Source: Parvibaculaceae bacterium PLY_AMNH_Bact1 (lineage in GTDB: Bacteria > Pseudomonadota > Alphaproteobacteria > Parvibaculales > Parvibaculaceae). Taken from it: a stretch of DNA of 64,000 nt. The notes under the pieces are model-generated. The model had not been told where the DNA came from. It made no database searches and saw nothing but the letters and a program-made list of their open reading frames with translations. The translations under genes and the position numbers were made by a program. Below are positions 27,798-36,196 of this stretch, in pieces (position 1 is the first letter of the stretch; each line of letters opens with the position of its first letter). The stretch lies in contig CP126168.1 of assembly GCA_032881465.1 (NCBI GenBank), positions 1,674,001-1,738,000 on the forward strand, in the 5' to 3' direction.

Positions 27798-28445
27798 ATG
27801 TCACTGATGGCAGAAAAACTGGCAGAATTCGGCGTGCTTCGTCCCGATTGGGACGGCCTGCTTCTGCTGGCCAGCGTCATGCTCATCTTCATCATTCTCT
27901 CAGCATTTGTCGCCAGCCATTTCAAGGGCCGCAGCTTCCTCATCTGGCTCGGTATTTCAGCAGTGGCTCAAACACTGGCCATAGCAGTGCCGTTGGTCAT
28001 AGCGGCACTTACCGGAATTGTGGACCCCGCCGACCTACAATCAACAGGGGCAGCAATCGACTTCACCACCTTCCGGCTCTTTGCAGAAATGTCCGTCGTT
28101 GTCGGGATCACCACACTCTTCGTCCTGAGTCTTCTCACCCAGACGAAGTGGAAAACTTGCGCGGCCTGCTCAGCCCGCGCCCCTTGGCGCGCTAAGACCT
28201 GTCCGGCGTGCGCCAGTCTGCTGCCTTCGGGCATCCAAACAACGGACAGACGAGAGCCGGGCGCGCAACCTCGTTTGCGCGCGAGGACCATCCATCTTCC
28301 CCCTGAACTAGACGCAAAGCTCCTGCATCTGGCTTCACCCAAAGGCGCGCGGAGCAAAAACACTGACGACGCAGCAGTATCAAAATACATCCGCCAACTG
28401 CTGGCTCAGTTTGAGGCCGAAGCCAAACGCACTGAGAACGAGTAA
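27798..28445 (+). CDS. Membrane protein with zinc-ribbon-like motif
   Basis: 215 residues. Two or three membrane segments (LLLLASVMLIFIILSAFV, FLIWLGISAVAQTLAIAVPLV, AEMSVVVGITTLFVLSLL) are followed by a cytoplasmic C-terminus with CAACSARAPWRAKTCPAC (C-x2-C-x9-C-x2-C, a zinc-ribbon pattern). The tail is helical and basic. No family recognised. An ATG at 27807 is another possible start. Divergent from the Sel1 gene over 115 bases. Confidence 0.65.
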   Translation: MSLMAEKLAEFGVLRPDWDGLLLLASVMLIFIILSAFVASHFKGRSFLIWLGISAVAQTLAIAVPLVIAALTGIVDPADLQSTGAAIDFTTFRLFAEMSVVVGITTLFVLSLLTQTKWKTCAACSARAPWRAKTCPACASLLPSGIQTTDRREPGAQPRLRARTIHLPPELDAKLLHLASPKGARSKNTDDAAVSKYIRQLLAQFEAEAKRTENE

Positions 28446-28568
28446 TTTCCTTCGAGGCCCAATGGCATCTGCTGCCAACATGGTGTCAGGAGACCTACTG
28501 CCAGGAGGCTGTCAGCAATGCCTTGGTAGACGTCCCCGACAACAACAGCAGTTTTCCAAGAGGGTCAA

Positions 28569-29165
28569 ATGAAACACTATTACAATCCCATGAGCCGCGC
28601 GATGACCACACTGTGGATGTTTGCAGAGCTGGATGTTGAACCTGAGCAAGCTCTCGTCGATATTCAATCTGGTGAAACAGCGACACCGGAATTTCGCGCG
28701 ATCAATCCTATGGGGAAAATACCCACCTTGGTTGACGAAGGTGTCGTCATCACAGAGGTAGCAGCAATTTGTGCGTACCTTGCCGACAAATTTCCCGAAA
28801 AGGGCCTGGCGCCCAAACCAGGCACACCCCTGCGGGGTCAATATTACCGCTACATGTTTGTTCCGGGAACAACATTGGAGCCAATGCTCACAGTCAAATC
28901 GATGAATGTCGGGGACTATTCAGCAATGTCAGCTGGTTTTGGCGATATGGAGCGATGCCTCACAACCATTGATGCAATGACACCTGAGACAGACTGGGCG
29001 CTAGGTGACAACTTCACAGCAGCCGACATTGTTTTCGGAGGAACATTGGACTTCTTCGTCCAAACGGGGGGAATAGATGAACCGACCAGCAAACTAAGGG
29101 CATATGTAAGGCGCCTCAAAGACAGACCGGCCTATCAGGCGACACACGATCCCAGCTGGTTCTGA
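28569..29165 (+). CDS. Glutathione S-transferase family protein
   Basis: 198 residues, AGAGGG upstream. N-terminal MKHYYNPMSRAMTTLWMFAELDVEPEQ, NPMGKIPTLVDEGVVITEVAAICAYLADKFP, and the C-terminal GDNFTAADIVFGG. Unlike the GST at 12313, the N-terminus has the tyrosine/serine cluster of beta-like bacterial GSTs. Substrate unknown. It stands alone on its strand. Confidence 0.87.
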   Translation: MKHYYNPMSRAMTTLWMFAELDVEPEQALVDIQSGETATPEFRAINPMGKIPTLVDEGVVITEVAAICAYLADKFPEKGLAPKPGTPLRGQYYRYMFVPGTTLEPMLTVKSMNVGDYSAMSAGFGDMERCLTTIDAMTPETDWALGDNFTAADIVFGGTLDFFVQTGGIDEPTSKLRAYVRRLKDRPAYQATHDPSWF

Positions 29166-29195
29166 TGCGCCAAGGCGTCTCCGTGGTATCGCGCC

Positions 29196-29885
29196 CTATT
29201 CCAGGCTTCCGACAATCGAGGCACGCTGAGAGAGCTCGATCCAATTTCCGTCCGGGTCGCGGACCATGGAAATGCGCGCTGTCTTGCCAAGCGTCACCGG
29301 CGCCAACGCTTCTCCGCCACCGGCCTCAAGAACGCGTTTATGTTCGTCATCCACCTTGAAGACCTGGAACGTGATGTAGCGCCATCCTTTGCCGCGGAAC
29401 TCTGCATCGCTCGGCGCTTGGACGTCTTCCTCAAGCAGGATCAGTCCCTCGCCAGCCTGAAAAGCCAGCCCCTTATCGTAAGGCCGCTCGGGAAAACCGA
29501 AAGCCTCAGAATAAAAGCGCTTGTGCGCGTCCAGGTCCCGCACACCCATCCGGACAGCAATCTGCGAAATGCCGTCAGCGCCGGGTTGAACAAGCGACAC
29601 GGCGTTCCCATCAGGATCGGTCAGCCGCCGCGCAGGCTTATCACTGGCCACCAGCAGTTCCAAATAGCCTGCCGGCGGTGTATCGGGCACCGCCTCTTCA
29701 AAATGATTGATTTTCAGGACTGAGCCCATCAGGTCATGACGGTGTTGGTTCTGCCCACGCCGGACTTTCAGCACATGATCAAAAGGCACACCCACATCGG
29801 TCTGCCAGAAATCGAGCATGCCTTGAAGGTTATTGGTCGCCAGACCAATGTCGAACCGCGGCTTGGCAAGTTTCATTTCAGACAT
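29196..29885 (-). CDS. Two-domain VOC (glyoxalase/dioxygenase-like) protein
   Basis: 229 residues with two VOC units: the first from FDIGLATNNLQGMLDFWQ to YLELLVAS, the second from IAVRMGVRDLDAHKRFYSEAFGFPE to MVRDPDGNWIELSQ. Two-domain VOC proteins include extradiol dioxygenases and glyoxalase-like enzymes; the second domain has the usual D-P-D-G-N-W-I-E pattern with its metal Glu, but the first metal His positions are unclear, so no reaction is assigned. Convergent with the GST gene, 30 bases apart. Confidence 0.8.
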   Translation of the reverse strand: MSEMKLAKPRFDIGLATNNLQGMLDFWQTDVGVPFDHVLKVRRGQNQHRHDLMGSVLKINHFEEAVPDTPPAGYLELLVASDKPARRLTDPDGNAVSLVQPGADGISQIAVRMGVRDLDAHKRFYSEAFGFPERPYDKGLAFQAGEGLILLEEDVQAPSDAEFRGKGWRYITFQVFKVDDEHKRVLEAGGGEALAPVTLGKTARISMVRDPDGNWIELSQRASIVGSLE

Positions 29886-29930
29886 CGTGACGTGGACCCT
29901 TTTAGGTGGCGAAGGCGCCTAACGTGTATA

Positions 29931-30007
29931 TGGCGATCCCGGCAGGACTCGAACCTGCAACATCCTGCTTAGAAGGCAGGTGCTCTATCCAGTTGAGCTA
30001 CGGGACC
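29931..30007 (-). tRNA. tRNA-Arg (anticodon TCT)
   Basis: 77 bases, encoded CCA. Acceptor GGTCCCG/CGGGATC (one G-T pair), anticodon stem CCTGC/GCAGG around CTTCTAA, T arm GCAGG/CCTGC. Located between the VOC and NDUFS4-like genes. Confidence 0.96.
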
Positions 30008-30039
30008 TAACCAAGACGATAAGCCAACCCAGAGGCCGC

Positions 30040-30345
30040 TTAGTGAGTCCACTGGCCGATGCGGCCAAATTTGAAATTATCGGAATAAGCCTTGATCGAC
30101 CTTTTACCACTTTTCGGCTCAATCACCTGGTAGGCAATGCCATGTTTTTCTGCGTGGGCAATGGCTTGCTCTTTGGTTTCAAAACTCATCTTCACCTGAG
30201 AATTCATATCCGAGGAGCTCGTATAGCCCATGAGAGGGTCGATGGAGCGTGCCTGCTCAGCTTCAAATTCCAAGACCCATTTACGCGTCCGAGCAGTGCC
30301 AGACTGCATGGCTGTTTTCGCAGGCTTATAGATGCGTGCAAGCAT
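30040..30345 (-). CDS. NDUFS4-like accessory subunit of respiratory complex I
   Basis: 101 residues from 30345 (TTGAGGAAAA upstream). Marks: ARIYKPAKTAMQSGTARTRKWVLEFE, DPLMGYTSSSDMNSQVKMSF and AYQVIEPKSGKRSIKAYSDNF, matching the ETC_C1_NDUFS4 family. Alphaproteobacteria carry this supernumerary complex I subunit, which helps stabilise the enzyme's peripheral arm. Encoded alone, apart from the nuo genes, as is usual. Confidence 0.92.
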   Translation of the reverse strand: MLARIYKPAKTAMQSGTARTRKWVLEFEAEQARSIDPLMGYTSSSDMNSQVKMSFETKEQAIAHAEKHGIAYQVIEPKSGKRSIKAYSDNFKFGRIGQWTH

Positions 30346-30569
30346 GGAATTTTCCTCAAGACTCAAAATCCGTTTGGTGTCCCTTGTATCGCCTGATTTA
30401 CGTCCAAAAACAAGAGCTTGGCGCCAAGCTTATGGCCCAATTTCGTCACCAAACCATCGCAGACGAGACAAATATCGGTCATAACGCGCCTATAGCTAAA
30501 GCCTCATCAAAGGCGACGAACCTGCCGCTATCCCCCGTCGTCACCCTGTGCGTTATTGAGAGGCCAATC

Positions 30570-30794
30570 ATGACAAACACCCCAGAAAAGACAATCACCG
30601 CCGCTGAAACAGCCCGCAAACTCAATAGGCTGGGTTTCAACTGGCTTGATGTTGAATTCATCCTGGAATTCGCCCCACACTACTTGGAAAGCGGCCATAT
30701 GCACTACCCAACAAGGGACCTGCAACGCTTTGTGAAAAGAGCATTCTGGCTGAACGACATCCCGATCGATTTCGCCCTGCCCACAGCAGCGTAA
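30570..30794 (+). CDS. Hypothetical small protein
   Basis: 74 residues from the ATG at 30570 (GAGAGG upstream); the frame is open further upstream but that part lacks coding character. Reads as a small soluble helical protein with NRLGFNWLDVEFILEFAPHYLE and PTRDLQRFVKRAFW. No family recognised. The frame ends 13 bases before the upstream open part of the aminotransferase gene. Moderate confidence that it is real. Confidence 0.5.
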   Translation: MTNTPEKTITAAETARKLNRLGFNWLDVEFILEFAPHYLESGHMHYPTRDLQRFVKRAFWLNDIPIDFALPTAA

Positions 30795-30894
30795 TTCTGC
30801 ACACTGCGTGTCTGAACCACAGGTCAGCTGCCGCACTTTAACCGTATTTCTCATCACCATCGCCCTTTTGCACAAGCAAACTCAAGGGCATGGG

Positions 30895-32064
30895 ATGCGG
30901 AGCCGTCTAAATTTCGATATTGGCTGGAGAGCCTTGCTACAAGCTGCATTTGGCGCGCCACAGACAGAAGAGCCAGCCGCACTCCGGTCCTCCTTCCTCA
31001 GTAGAGTTAGAACCGACTGCGCTGCCGTGCAGGCACTCTCTGTCAGAACATTGTTTGACGCCATATTGACCGAGCTGGCGCTCCCAAAGGGTGGGAAAGT
31101 TCTGATGTCGGCGATCAATGTGGAAAACATGGCGGACATCGTCCAGGCACATGGGCTTGAGGTTGTCGCCGTCGACGTCGATGCGGCTACTTTGTTGCCG
31201 CCCCCAGGTGCCTTTTTGAAGGCGCAGGCTGCGACCGGCGCGGAGCTATGTGCCGCCGCGCAACTTTTTGGCGCTGTCAGCGAAATTGCTGATGCGGAAG
31301 CGCTGCAAAAACGTGGGGTCATCGTGATTGAGGATGCTGCGCAGGCTTTTGCCGGGAAGTTTCATGCAGGCGATCCACAGGCGGATATATCTCTTTTCAG
31401 TTCTGGACCAATTAAAAGGGTAACAGCACTTGGCGGTGCAATCGGCCTGTTTCGAGATGGCCAGCCCGCTGCTCGCATAGAGACCAGGCTTTCTACCTAT
31501 CCTCAGCGAAGCGACTTTTGGTTTCGCCAACGTGCTCTGAAATATCTCGGCCTGAAACTCTTTAGCCTGCCCTTGCCCTACTGGGTGATCATCAAGACAC
31601 TAACTATCCTGGGCAAAGATCCCGACATCACCATAGGCAGCGTCGCCCGCAGCTTCTCTGGCCAAACGCTTCTACAGGCCATTCGCTGGCAACCACCTTT
31701 TCGGATGCGCCTGCTCATCAATGCGCAGACGTCACAACCTCAAGATTACCAGACACGACACCGGACATGTCGTAATTTCGCAGGACGCTTGCCGCCTGCG
31801 GTCGTCGAGCTCGGCCAGAAGGCGCGAGATCACGCATTCTGGCTCTTTCCAATACTTGCCCCCAATCCTGAGGTTCTTATTTCCCATCTGCGAGCAAATG
31901 GCTTCGACGCTACCCGTGGTGCAACGAGCATGCGCGTACTGCAGCCAGAGAAGACACCCCACGCCACAGCTCTAATCGAAAAAATAGTCTACCTACCCAA
32001 CCCTGCTGACCTGCCACGTCGGCACCAAGACAGGCTGTACAAATATCTGACTGATGTCCTGTAG
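30895..32064 (+). CDS. DegT/DnrJ/EryC1/StrS-type aminotransferase homologue
   Basis: 389 residues from 30895 (AAGGG upstream), rather than the longer in-frame start at 30808. Fold type I PLP pattern: VIVIEDAAQAFAGK with the PLP-N1 Asp at 147, and the Schiff-base lysine region ISLFSSGPIKRVTALGGAIG with K174. The usual G-E/D-G-G after the Lys is shortened here to ALGGA. Family members aminate keto-sugars for surface polysaccharides. This one lies 24 kb from the polysaccharide locus and beside unrelated genes, so its substrate is open. Confidence 0.72.
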   Translation: MRSRLNFDIGWRALLQAAFGAPQTEEPAALRSSFLSRVRTDCAAVQALSVRTLFDAILTELALPKGGKVLMSAINVENMADIVQAHGLEVVAVDVDAATLLPPPGAFLKAQAATGAELCAAAQLFGAVSEIADAEALQKRGVIVIEDAAQAFAGKFHAGDPQADISLFSSGPIKRVTALGGAIGLFRDGQPAARIETRLSTYPQRSDFWFRQRALKYLGLKLFSLPLPYWVIIKTLTILGKDPDITIGSVARSFSGQTLLQAIRWQPPFRMRLLINAQTSQPQDYQTRHRTCRNFAGRLPPAVVELGQKARDHAFWLFPILAPNPEVLISHLRANGFDATRGATSMRVLQPEKTPHATALIEKIVYLPNPADLPRRHQDRLYKYLTDVL

Positions 32065-32091
32065 TTTCGACGATCCATGGGGCAGCCGGAT

Positions 32092-32991
32092 TTATCCACC
32101 CGTCGGGTGATGGATCGCTAGGAAGGCAAGCATGGCCGCCGCAATTTCCTCAGGCTGCTCAGGAAAGAGCGCATGCCCCGCATTCTCAATCTCTGCAACG
32201 GTCACACGGTCTCCAAATTCTTCCTTCAGCAGAACGGCGGTATGCTCCGGCGGCGCAATCGTGTCATCCATAGCTTGGACCACCAGCATCGGTGCGCTGC
32301 CTCCTCCCCAAAAGTCTTCACTAGGCGTGCTCCGGGTCGTGTAGCCCTGGAGCTGCGCCGTGCCCGTGGACCAGCCCCCCATCCAATAATCCGGAATGGG
32401 ATTGTCACCGCTGAAGAACGCGTAACGCACTTTGGGACGTCGCCACCAATCCGGCATAAAGGTCAAAAAGCTGGACCTCAGCGCTTCAGATGCTTTGGGA
32501 TCAATGGCCACTTTACCGCCTGCCGCCGCTAAGATGGTCGCCGAGACCCGCTCGGGATAGTCAGCAGCATAGGTCCGCGCAATCCGGTTCCCAAATGCGT
32601 GGCCCAGAACCGTGATCTTCTCACCAGCCGGCACTTCCTTTTCGACGATTTCATGGACGCCGCGCGCCAGGTCATGGCCGGTCATACCCTCCTTGTCCAT
32701 CAGCGTGCTTTGGCCGGTGCCAGGCGGGTCTATCGCAATCGTTCGATAACCTGATCCATTAAGGGTGGCGACCAACTCAATGAAATCACTTGCAGCCCGC
32801 CCTGCACTCGCCAGCAGAACAATCGAAGGACCGGCTCCCGAGACATAATAGCCTCGGATCTCGTCACCGCTAATGAGCGTTGTTGCAACACCAATAGAGG
32901 GCCTTGGCGGCACATTAGACCGCCACAGGTAAACGCCACCTACAACACCAATCACCACCAGGCTCAAAAGCCCCGTCATCCACCAGCTCAT
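32092..32991 (-). CDS. Alpha/beta-hydrolase fold protein lacking the nucleophilic Ser
   Basis: 299 residues. N-terminal membrane anchor TGLLSLVVIGVVGGVYLW; alpha/beta hydrolase core with TIAIDPPGTGQST and the elbow LGHAFGNRIAR at 130-140. The elbow residue is Ala132 where the family has Ser in G-x-S-x-G. Acid and histidine candidates remain (MDDTIAPPEHT; NAGHALFPEQ). It could be a non-hydrolytic binding protein or use another chemistry, which is inference. Three bases or so separate neither gene: the haloalkane dehalogenase lies 28 bases upstream on the same strand. Confidence 0.8.
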   Translation of the reverse strand: MSWWMTGLLSLVVIGVVGGVYLWRSNVPPRPSIGVATTLISGDEIRGYYVSGAGPSIVLLASAGRAASDFIELVATLNGSGYRTIAIDPPGTGQSTLMDKEGMTGHDLARGVHEIVEKEVPAGEKITVLGHAFGNRIARTYAADYPERVSATILAAAGGKVAIDPKASEALRSSFLTFMPDWWRRPKVRYAFFSGDNPIPDYWMGGWSTGTAQLQGYTTRSTPSEDFWGGGSAPMLVVQAMDDTIAPPEHTAVLLKEEFGDRVTVAEIENAGHALFPEQPEEIAAAMLAFLAIHHPTGG

Positions 32992-33019
32992 AGCGATCCC
33001 CTCAAATCAGACCGGCAGC

Positions 33020-34021
33020 TTATGGGTTCGCTTCTATGAAATCCATGATGACCGTTGCTAGGACGTCGGGTTGATCATGCTGAAGGAAGTGTCCGGCCGT
33101 CTTGATTGTTGTATGAGGCTGTCCATTGGCACCGGGCACTTCCTCCTGGAATCGCTTCTCACCGCCAGCGGTGACCGGGTCCATATCACTGAAGGCTGTG
33201 AGAAACGGCTTTTCCCACTTGTGGAAGACGTCCCACGCGGCCTTGTTTGCCGGGATCGCTGGATTGTCGGGGATAATAGGTACCAAAGACGGGAATTTGC
33301 GGGCGCCAGCCATATAGTCATCACTGGGGAATGGCGCGTCAAAAGCTGCGGCTTCTTCATCAGAAATCCCGACAGGTGAGCTGTTCTTCACCATATTTGA
33401 GACAACAAAATCAGTAGCTTCAGCAGCAAACTTCACCCAATGCAGGAAGCCCATCCCATTCGTGTTTTCGACAAAATGGGTGCCAAGGTTCTCCGCAGTC
33501 GGCACCTCTATGCTCTCATAATAAGCATGCATCTTCGGCGCGAGTTCCAAAGGAACGCCCTTGGCATCCGGCAGACCGGTATTGCCGATACAAACCCGCG
33601 CAAACCGGGCTTCATTTTCAGCGACCACGCGCAGTCCAATCAGCCCGCCCCAGTCCTGTCCAAAGAAGGTCACGTTCTGCAGGTCCAGTTGCGTCACCAG
33701 TGAGGCGACCCAGCCGACATGCCGGGCGTAGGTGTAGTCATCTGTGCTGGTTGGTTTGTCCGAGCGCCCAAAACCAATGAGATCAGGGCAAATGACCCGG
33801 TAGCCTTTGGCCACAAAGAGCGGGATCATCTTGCGATAGAGATAGGACCAGACCGGCTGTCCATGCATGGCAAGGACCAGAGGACCATCTTTCGGCCCTT
33901 CATCCACATAGTGCATCCGCACCTTATGACCTTCCCCATCATCAACGTCGCAATAATGCGGCTCAAACGGATAGAGAGGCAGGTTTTCAAAGCGCTCGTC
34001 GGGGGTGCGTAGAACTTCCAT
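33020..34021 (-). CDS. Haloalkane dehalogenase, HLD-I-like
   Basis: 333 residues. HGQPVWSYLYRKMIP at 53-67, then CPDLIGFGRSDKP; nucleophile elbow GQDWGG with Asp123 and halide-stabilising Trp124; acid candidate Asp279 or Asp281 in FSDMDPVT; base His311 in AGHFLQHDQP. This is the Asp-Asp-His triad and Trp pattern of haloalkane dehalogenases, which hydrolyse C-Cl or C-Br bonds to alcohols. GGAGA lies 6 bases before the ATG. Soluble. A plain epoxide hydrolase is a less likely alternative, given DWGG with the intact HGxPxWSY box and no clear epoxide-hydrolase lid Tyr pair. Confidence 0.85.
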   Translation of the reverse strand: MEVLRTPDERFENLPLYPFEPHYCDVDDGEGHKVRMHYVDEGPKDGPLVLAMHGQPVWSYLYRKMIPLFVAKGYRVICPDLIGFGRSDKPTSTDDYTYARHVGWVASLVTQLDLQNVTFFGQDWGGLIGLRVVAENEARFARVCIGNTGLPDAKGVPLELAPKMHAYYESIEVPTAENLGTHFVENTNGMGFLHWVKFAAEATDFVVSNMVKNSSPVGISDEEAAAFDAPFPSDDYMAGARKFPSLVPIIPDNPAIPANKAAWDVFHKWEKPFLTAFSDMDPVTAGGEKRFQEEVPGANGQPHTTIKTAGHFLQHDQPDVLATVIMDFIEANP

Positions 34022-34136
34022 GGACGTCTCCTGTTATTGGTTGCATCCATAGTAATTTATGGCACGATCCATGTCAATTGACATCGACGTGATGCACAAG
34101 GGTGTTTGACCGTTCAAAGATAGATTTTGGGAAAAC

Positions 34137-34213
34137 TGGTCGGGGCAGCAAGATTCGAACTTGCGACCCCCTGGTCCCAAACCAGGTGCGCTACCAGACT
34201 GCGCCATGCCCCG
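34137..34213 (-). tRNA. tRNA-Pro (anticodon TGG)
   Basis: 77 bases with encoded CCA. Acceptor CGGGGCA/TGCCCCG, anticodon stem CCTGG/CCAGG around TTTGGGA, T arm GCAAG/CTTGC, discriminator A. Confidence 0.96.
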
Positions 34214-34288
34214 ACGGCGCCTTGTTAGCGCTCCTTTGCTTTTGGTGCAATGCCCAAATCGCGAAAACTGGCCAAAACTTGGCCAAAA

Positions 34289-34762
34289 CTACGAAGGAAT
34301 CGCATCCTTTTCCTTATGACGCTGCATTAATTTGAAAACGCCGGTGGCGCGGAGCACAGAACGGCTCCCCACATAGAGTTCTGCTTCACAAAATGCGACT
34401 GAGGACGTGGCGCGCGTTACACGTGCAGTCCCCTCCAGCCACTCGCCCGGACGGGCTGAAGATAGAAAGTCCGAATTCATGCGGGCGGTGAGCGCCACCG
34501 TCTTGGTTTCCAGATAGACCGCTGTTCCAAGAAGCCCGTCAGCAAACGCCATCAGCATGCCGCCGTGGGTGATCCCCTTGGAGTTGCAGTGGCGCCGCTG
34601 TACCCGGACCCCGTGCCAGAAGCCTTCATCGGTTGTTTTGTGAAAAAACGGCCCGTTATGGCTGGTGTAAGGGCCGCGGGTGGTGGATTCCTGAAACCCC
34701 TTAGGTGGGTTCCATGGAAATTCATCTTCACCACTTTCAGTGTGTTTCTGAGAATTTGACAT
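34289..34762 (-). CDS. PaaI-like hotdog thioesterase
   Basis: 157 residues. The hotdog motif GITHGGMLMAFADGLLGTAV, with HGG and the catalytic Asp position, marks the PaaI/YbgC-type acyl-CoA thioesterases. Substrate unknown, probably a short or aromatic acyl-CoA. Sits between tRNA-Pro and the cold-shock gene. Confidence 0.87.
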   Translation of the reverse strand: MSNSQKHTESGEDEFPWNPPKGFQESTTRGPYTSHNGPFFHKTTDEGFWHGVRVQRRHCNSKGITHGGMLMAFADGLLGTAVYLETKTVALTARMNSDFLSSARPGEWLEGTARVTRATSSVAFCEAELYVGSRSVLRATGVFKLMQRHKEKDAIPS

Positions 34763-34819
34763 GGCCCTGCATAGACCACGCCTACAAAAATTGCACCAGC
34801 GCTGTGCCTAGATCGCAGA

Positions 34820-35386
34820 CTAGTGAGTATCCTCAGACGGCTCGTCGGAAGCCTCATTGGCCGAAATCTCAGCGACCATGAGGCCCTTTGGTCCCTCACC
34901 GAACCGCACACTCACTTCCTGGCCCGGCACCAGCTCCCTTACGCCAAATCGGCGCAGCGTCTCCATATGAACGAAGATATCTGGCGTTCCGTCCCCGCGC
35001 GTCACAAACCCGTAACCACGCGCTCGGTTGAACCATTTGACAACAGCAACCTCAAAATCGCCCACCGGCACAACCGCCGTTTCCGGGTTTTTGTCGGACG
35101 GCCGAATCGGAGCTGTCTGCACCGCCGTGCTATCGTCTATTTCGAGTATTTTGGAGGCCTGCATACCCTTCGGCCGCTTAACAGCCTCACAGGTAATCGT
35201 GGCTCCCTCTTCCAGAGTATCTCGGCCAAACTGCCGCAAACATGATGAGTGCACCAAAACGTCCGCAGCACCATCATCTGGCACCAAGAAACCGTACCCC
35301 TTTACCGAATCAAACCACTTAACAACGCCGTGTATCTCTACAGTCGTTTCGGGTGATTCACCGGTGGATTCGAATTGTTCTTCCAT
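34820..35386 (-). CDS. Double cold-shock-domain protein
   Basis: 188 residues from the ATG at 35386. Two cold-shock domains: the first with [18 protein letters not shown] and [13 protein letters not shown], the second with [18 protein letters not shown] and [13 protein letters not shown]. Both keep RNP1-like K/RGYGF and RNP2-like D-V/I-L/F-VH motifs for single-stranded nucleic-acid binding. Such tandem proteins are common in Alphaproteobacteria and act as RNA chaperones. A perfect palindrome surrounds a candidate promoter upstream. Confidence 0.92.
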   Translation of the reverse strand: MEEQFESTGESPETTVEIHGVVKWFDSVKGYGFLVPDDGAADVLVHSSCLRQFGRDTLEEGATITCEAVKRPKGMQASKILEIDDSTAVQTAPIRPSDKNPETAVVPVGDFEVAVVKWFNRARGYGFVTRGDGTPDIFVHMETLRRFGVRELVPGQEVSVRFGEGPKGLMVAEISANEASDEPSEDTH

Positions 35387-35479
35387 CCCCACCCCGAAAT
35401 CAGACCGGAAGTCCTACCGCTATTCAAACCTTTTTGTCCGCGGTAGCCCGGCCGTCTTTGATCTTCAGTGTGCCCCCCC

Positions 35480-35518
35480 CAAGAGGCAATGGTTAATTAT
35501 ACAGATTTTTGCCTCTTG
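35480..35518 (-). promoter_or_regulatory. Palindrome flanking a -10 box of the cold-shock gene
   Basis: CAAGAGGCAA (35480-35489) and TTGCCTCTTG (35509-35518) are perfect 10-base inverted repeats 19 bases apart. On the minus strand the spacer holds TATAAT at 35501-35496, about 110 bases before the cold-shock start. No good -35 was found at 16-18 bases. The layout suits a repressor operator around the promoter; an RNA stem in the cold-shock leader is an alternative. Confidence 0.5.
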
Positions 35519-35616
35519 TTGAAACCCGCTAACGCAGGTTTTGCAATTGGCCACCGTCAATGCCAACACGCCTTGCAGGCTTAACGATGAGCGATTAAGA
35601 AAAGGGATGAACTGTT

Positions 35617-35662
35617 CGAGGTAAGCACGTGAAAAGTGACACCTCGTCAGCTCGTTTCGAGG
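35617..35662 (+). promoter_or_regulatory. Imperfect hairpins upstream of the mrp operon
   Basis: CGAGGT (35617-35622) pairs with ACCTCG (35641-35646), with an inner CAC/GTG pair; just downstream CTCG-TTT-CGAG forms a second small palindrome. 55-100 bases before the first antiporter gene. Possible operator or leader structure; no function is known. Confidence 0.35.
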
Positions 35663-35716
35663 ATCAGCGCAGCTAATACAAAAAACAATGTGCGCTATTA
35701 ATCCGAAAGCAGGGGA

Positions 35717-36196
35717 ATGATTCACGCCGTCACTATGGGCCTTGGCCTTTTTGGACTCTGGCTTCTTCTATCAGGGTTTCTAGACAACACGCTTCTATTG
35801 GGGCTTGGAGTCGCCTCATGCGTCGCCAGTGTTTATATCGCGGCGCGGATGGAGGTCGTCGACCATGAATCGGTCCCGCTCCAACTGAAGTTTGGTGTAT
35901 TTGGATACCTTTTTTGGCTTTCCGCAGAAATCGGCAAAGCAAACTGGGCGGTCACCAAGGTTATTCTTTCACCGCGCATGCGTCTCAATCAACGGATCAT
36001 CACTGTACCAGCAAGCCAGACCACCGATGTTGGCCGCGTCACTTTCGCCAATTCCATCACGCTCACGCCAGGCACCATCACGGTTGAGACCGAGAACCAG
36101 TCATTCCTGGTCCATGCTTTGACCGATGAGGCCGCAGATTTAGAAGCGCTCGCCGACATGGGCACCCGAGTGTCCGCAGTGGAGAACCGCACCTGA
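35717..36196 (+). CDS. mrpE: Mrp-type cation/proton antiporter subunit E
   Basis: 159 residues. N-terminal hydrophobic segments (GLGLFGLWLLLSGFL, LLLGLGVASCVASVYIAARM), then SAEIGKANWAVTKVILSPRMRLNQRIITVPASQTTDVGRV, typical of MnhE/MrpE. Accessory subunit of the Mrp complex, which exports Na+ in exchange for protons in the cytoplasmic membrane. AGGGGA lies very close to the ATG; an ATG at 35735 is an alternative. First gene of a ten-gene operon; its stop overlaps mrpF by one base. Confidence 0.9.
   Translation: MIHAVTMGLGLFGLWLLLSGFLDNTLLLGLGVASCVASVYIAARMEVVDHESVPLQLKFGVFGYLFWLSAEIGKANWAVTKVILSPRMRLNQRIITVPASQTTDVGRVTFANSITLTPGTITVETENQSFLVHALTDEAADLEALADMGTRVSAVENRT

Larger units (their letters stand above)
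35387..35716. other. Divergent regulatory region between cold-shock gene and mrp operon
   Basis: 330 bases without a gene. It holds a C8 tract (35472-35480 region), the palindrome 35480-35518 with a TATAAT in its loop, and further palindromic sequence 35617-35662. It must contain the promoters of both the cold-shock gene (minus) and the antiporter operon (plus). No coding character seen. Confidence 0.7.
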
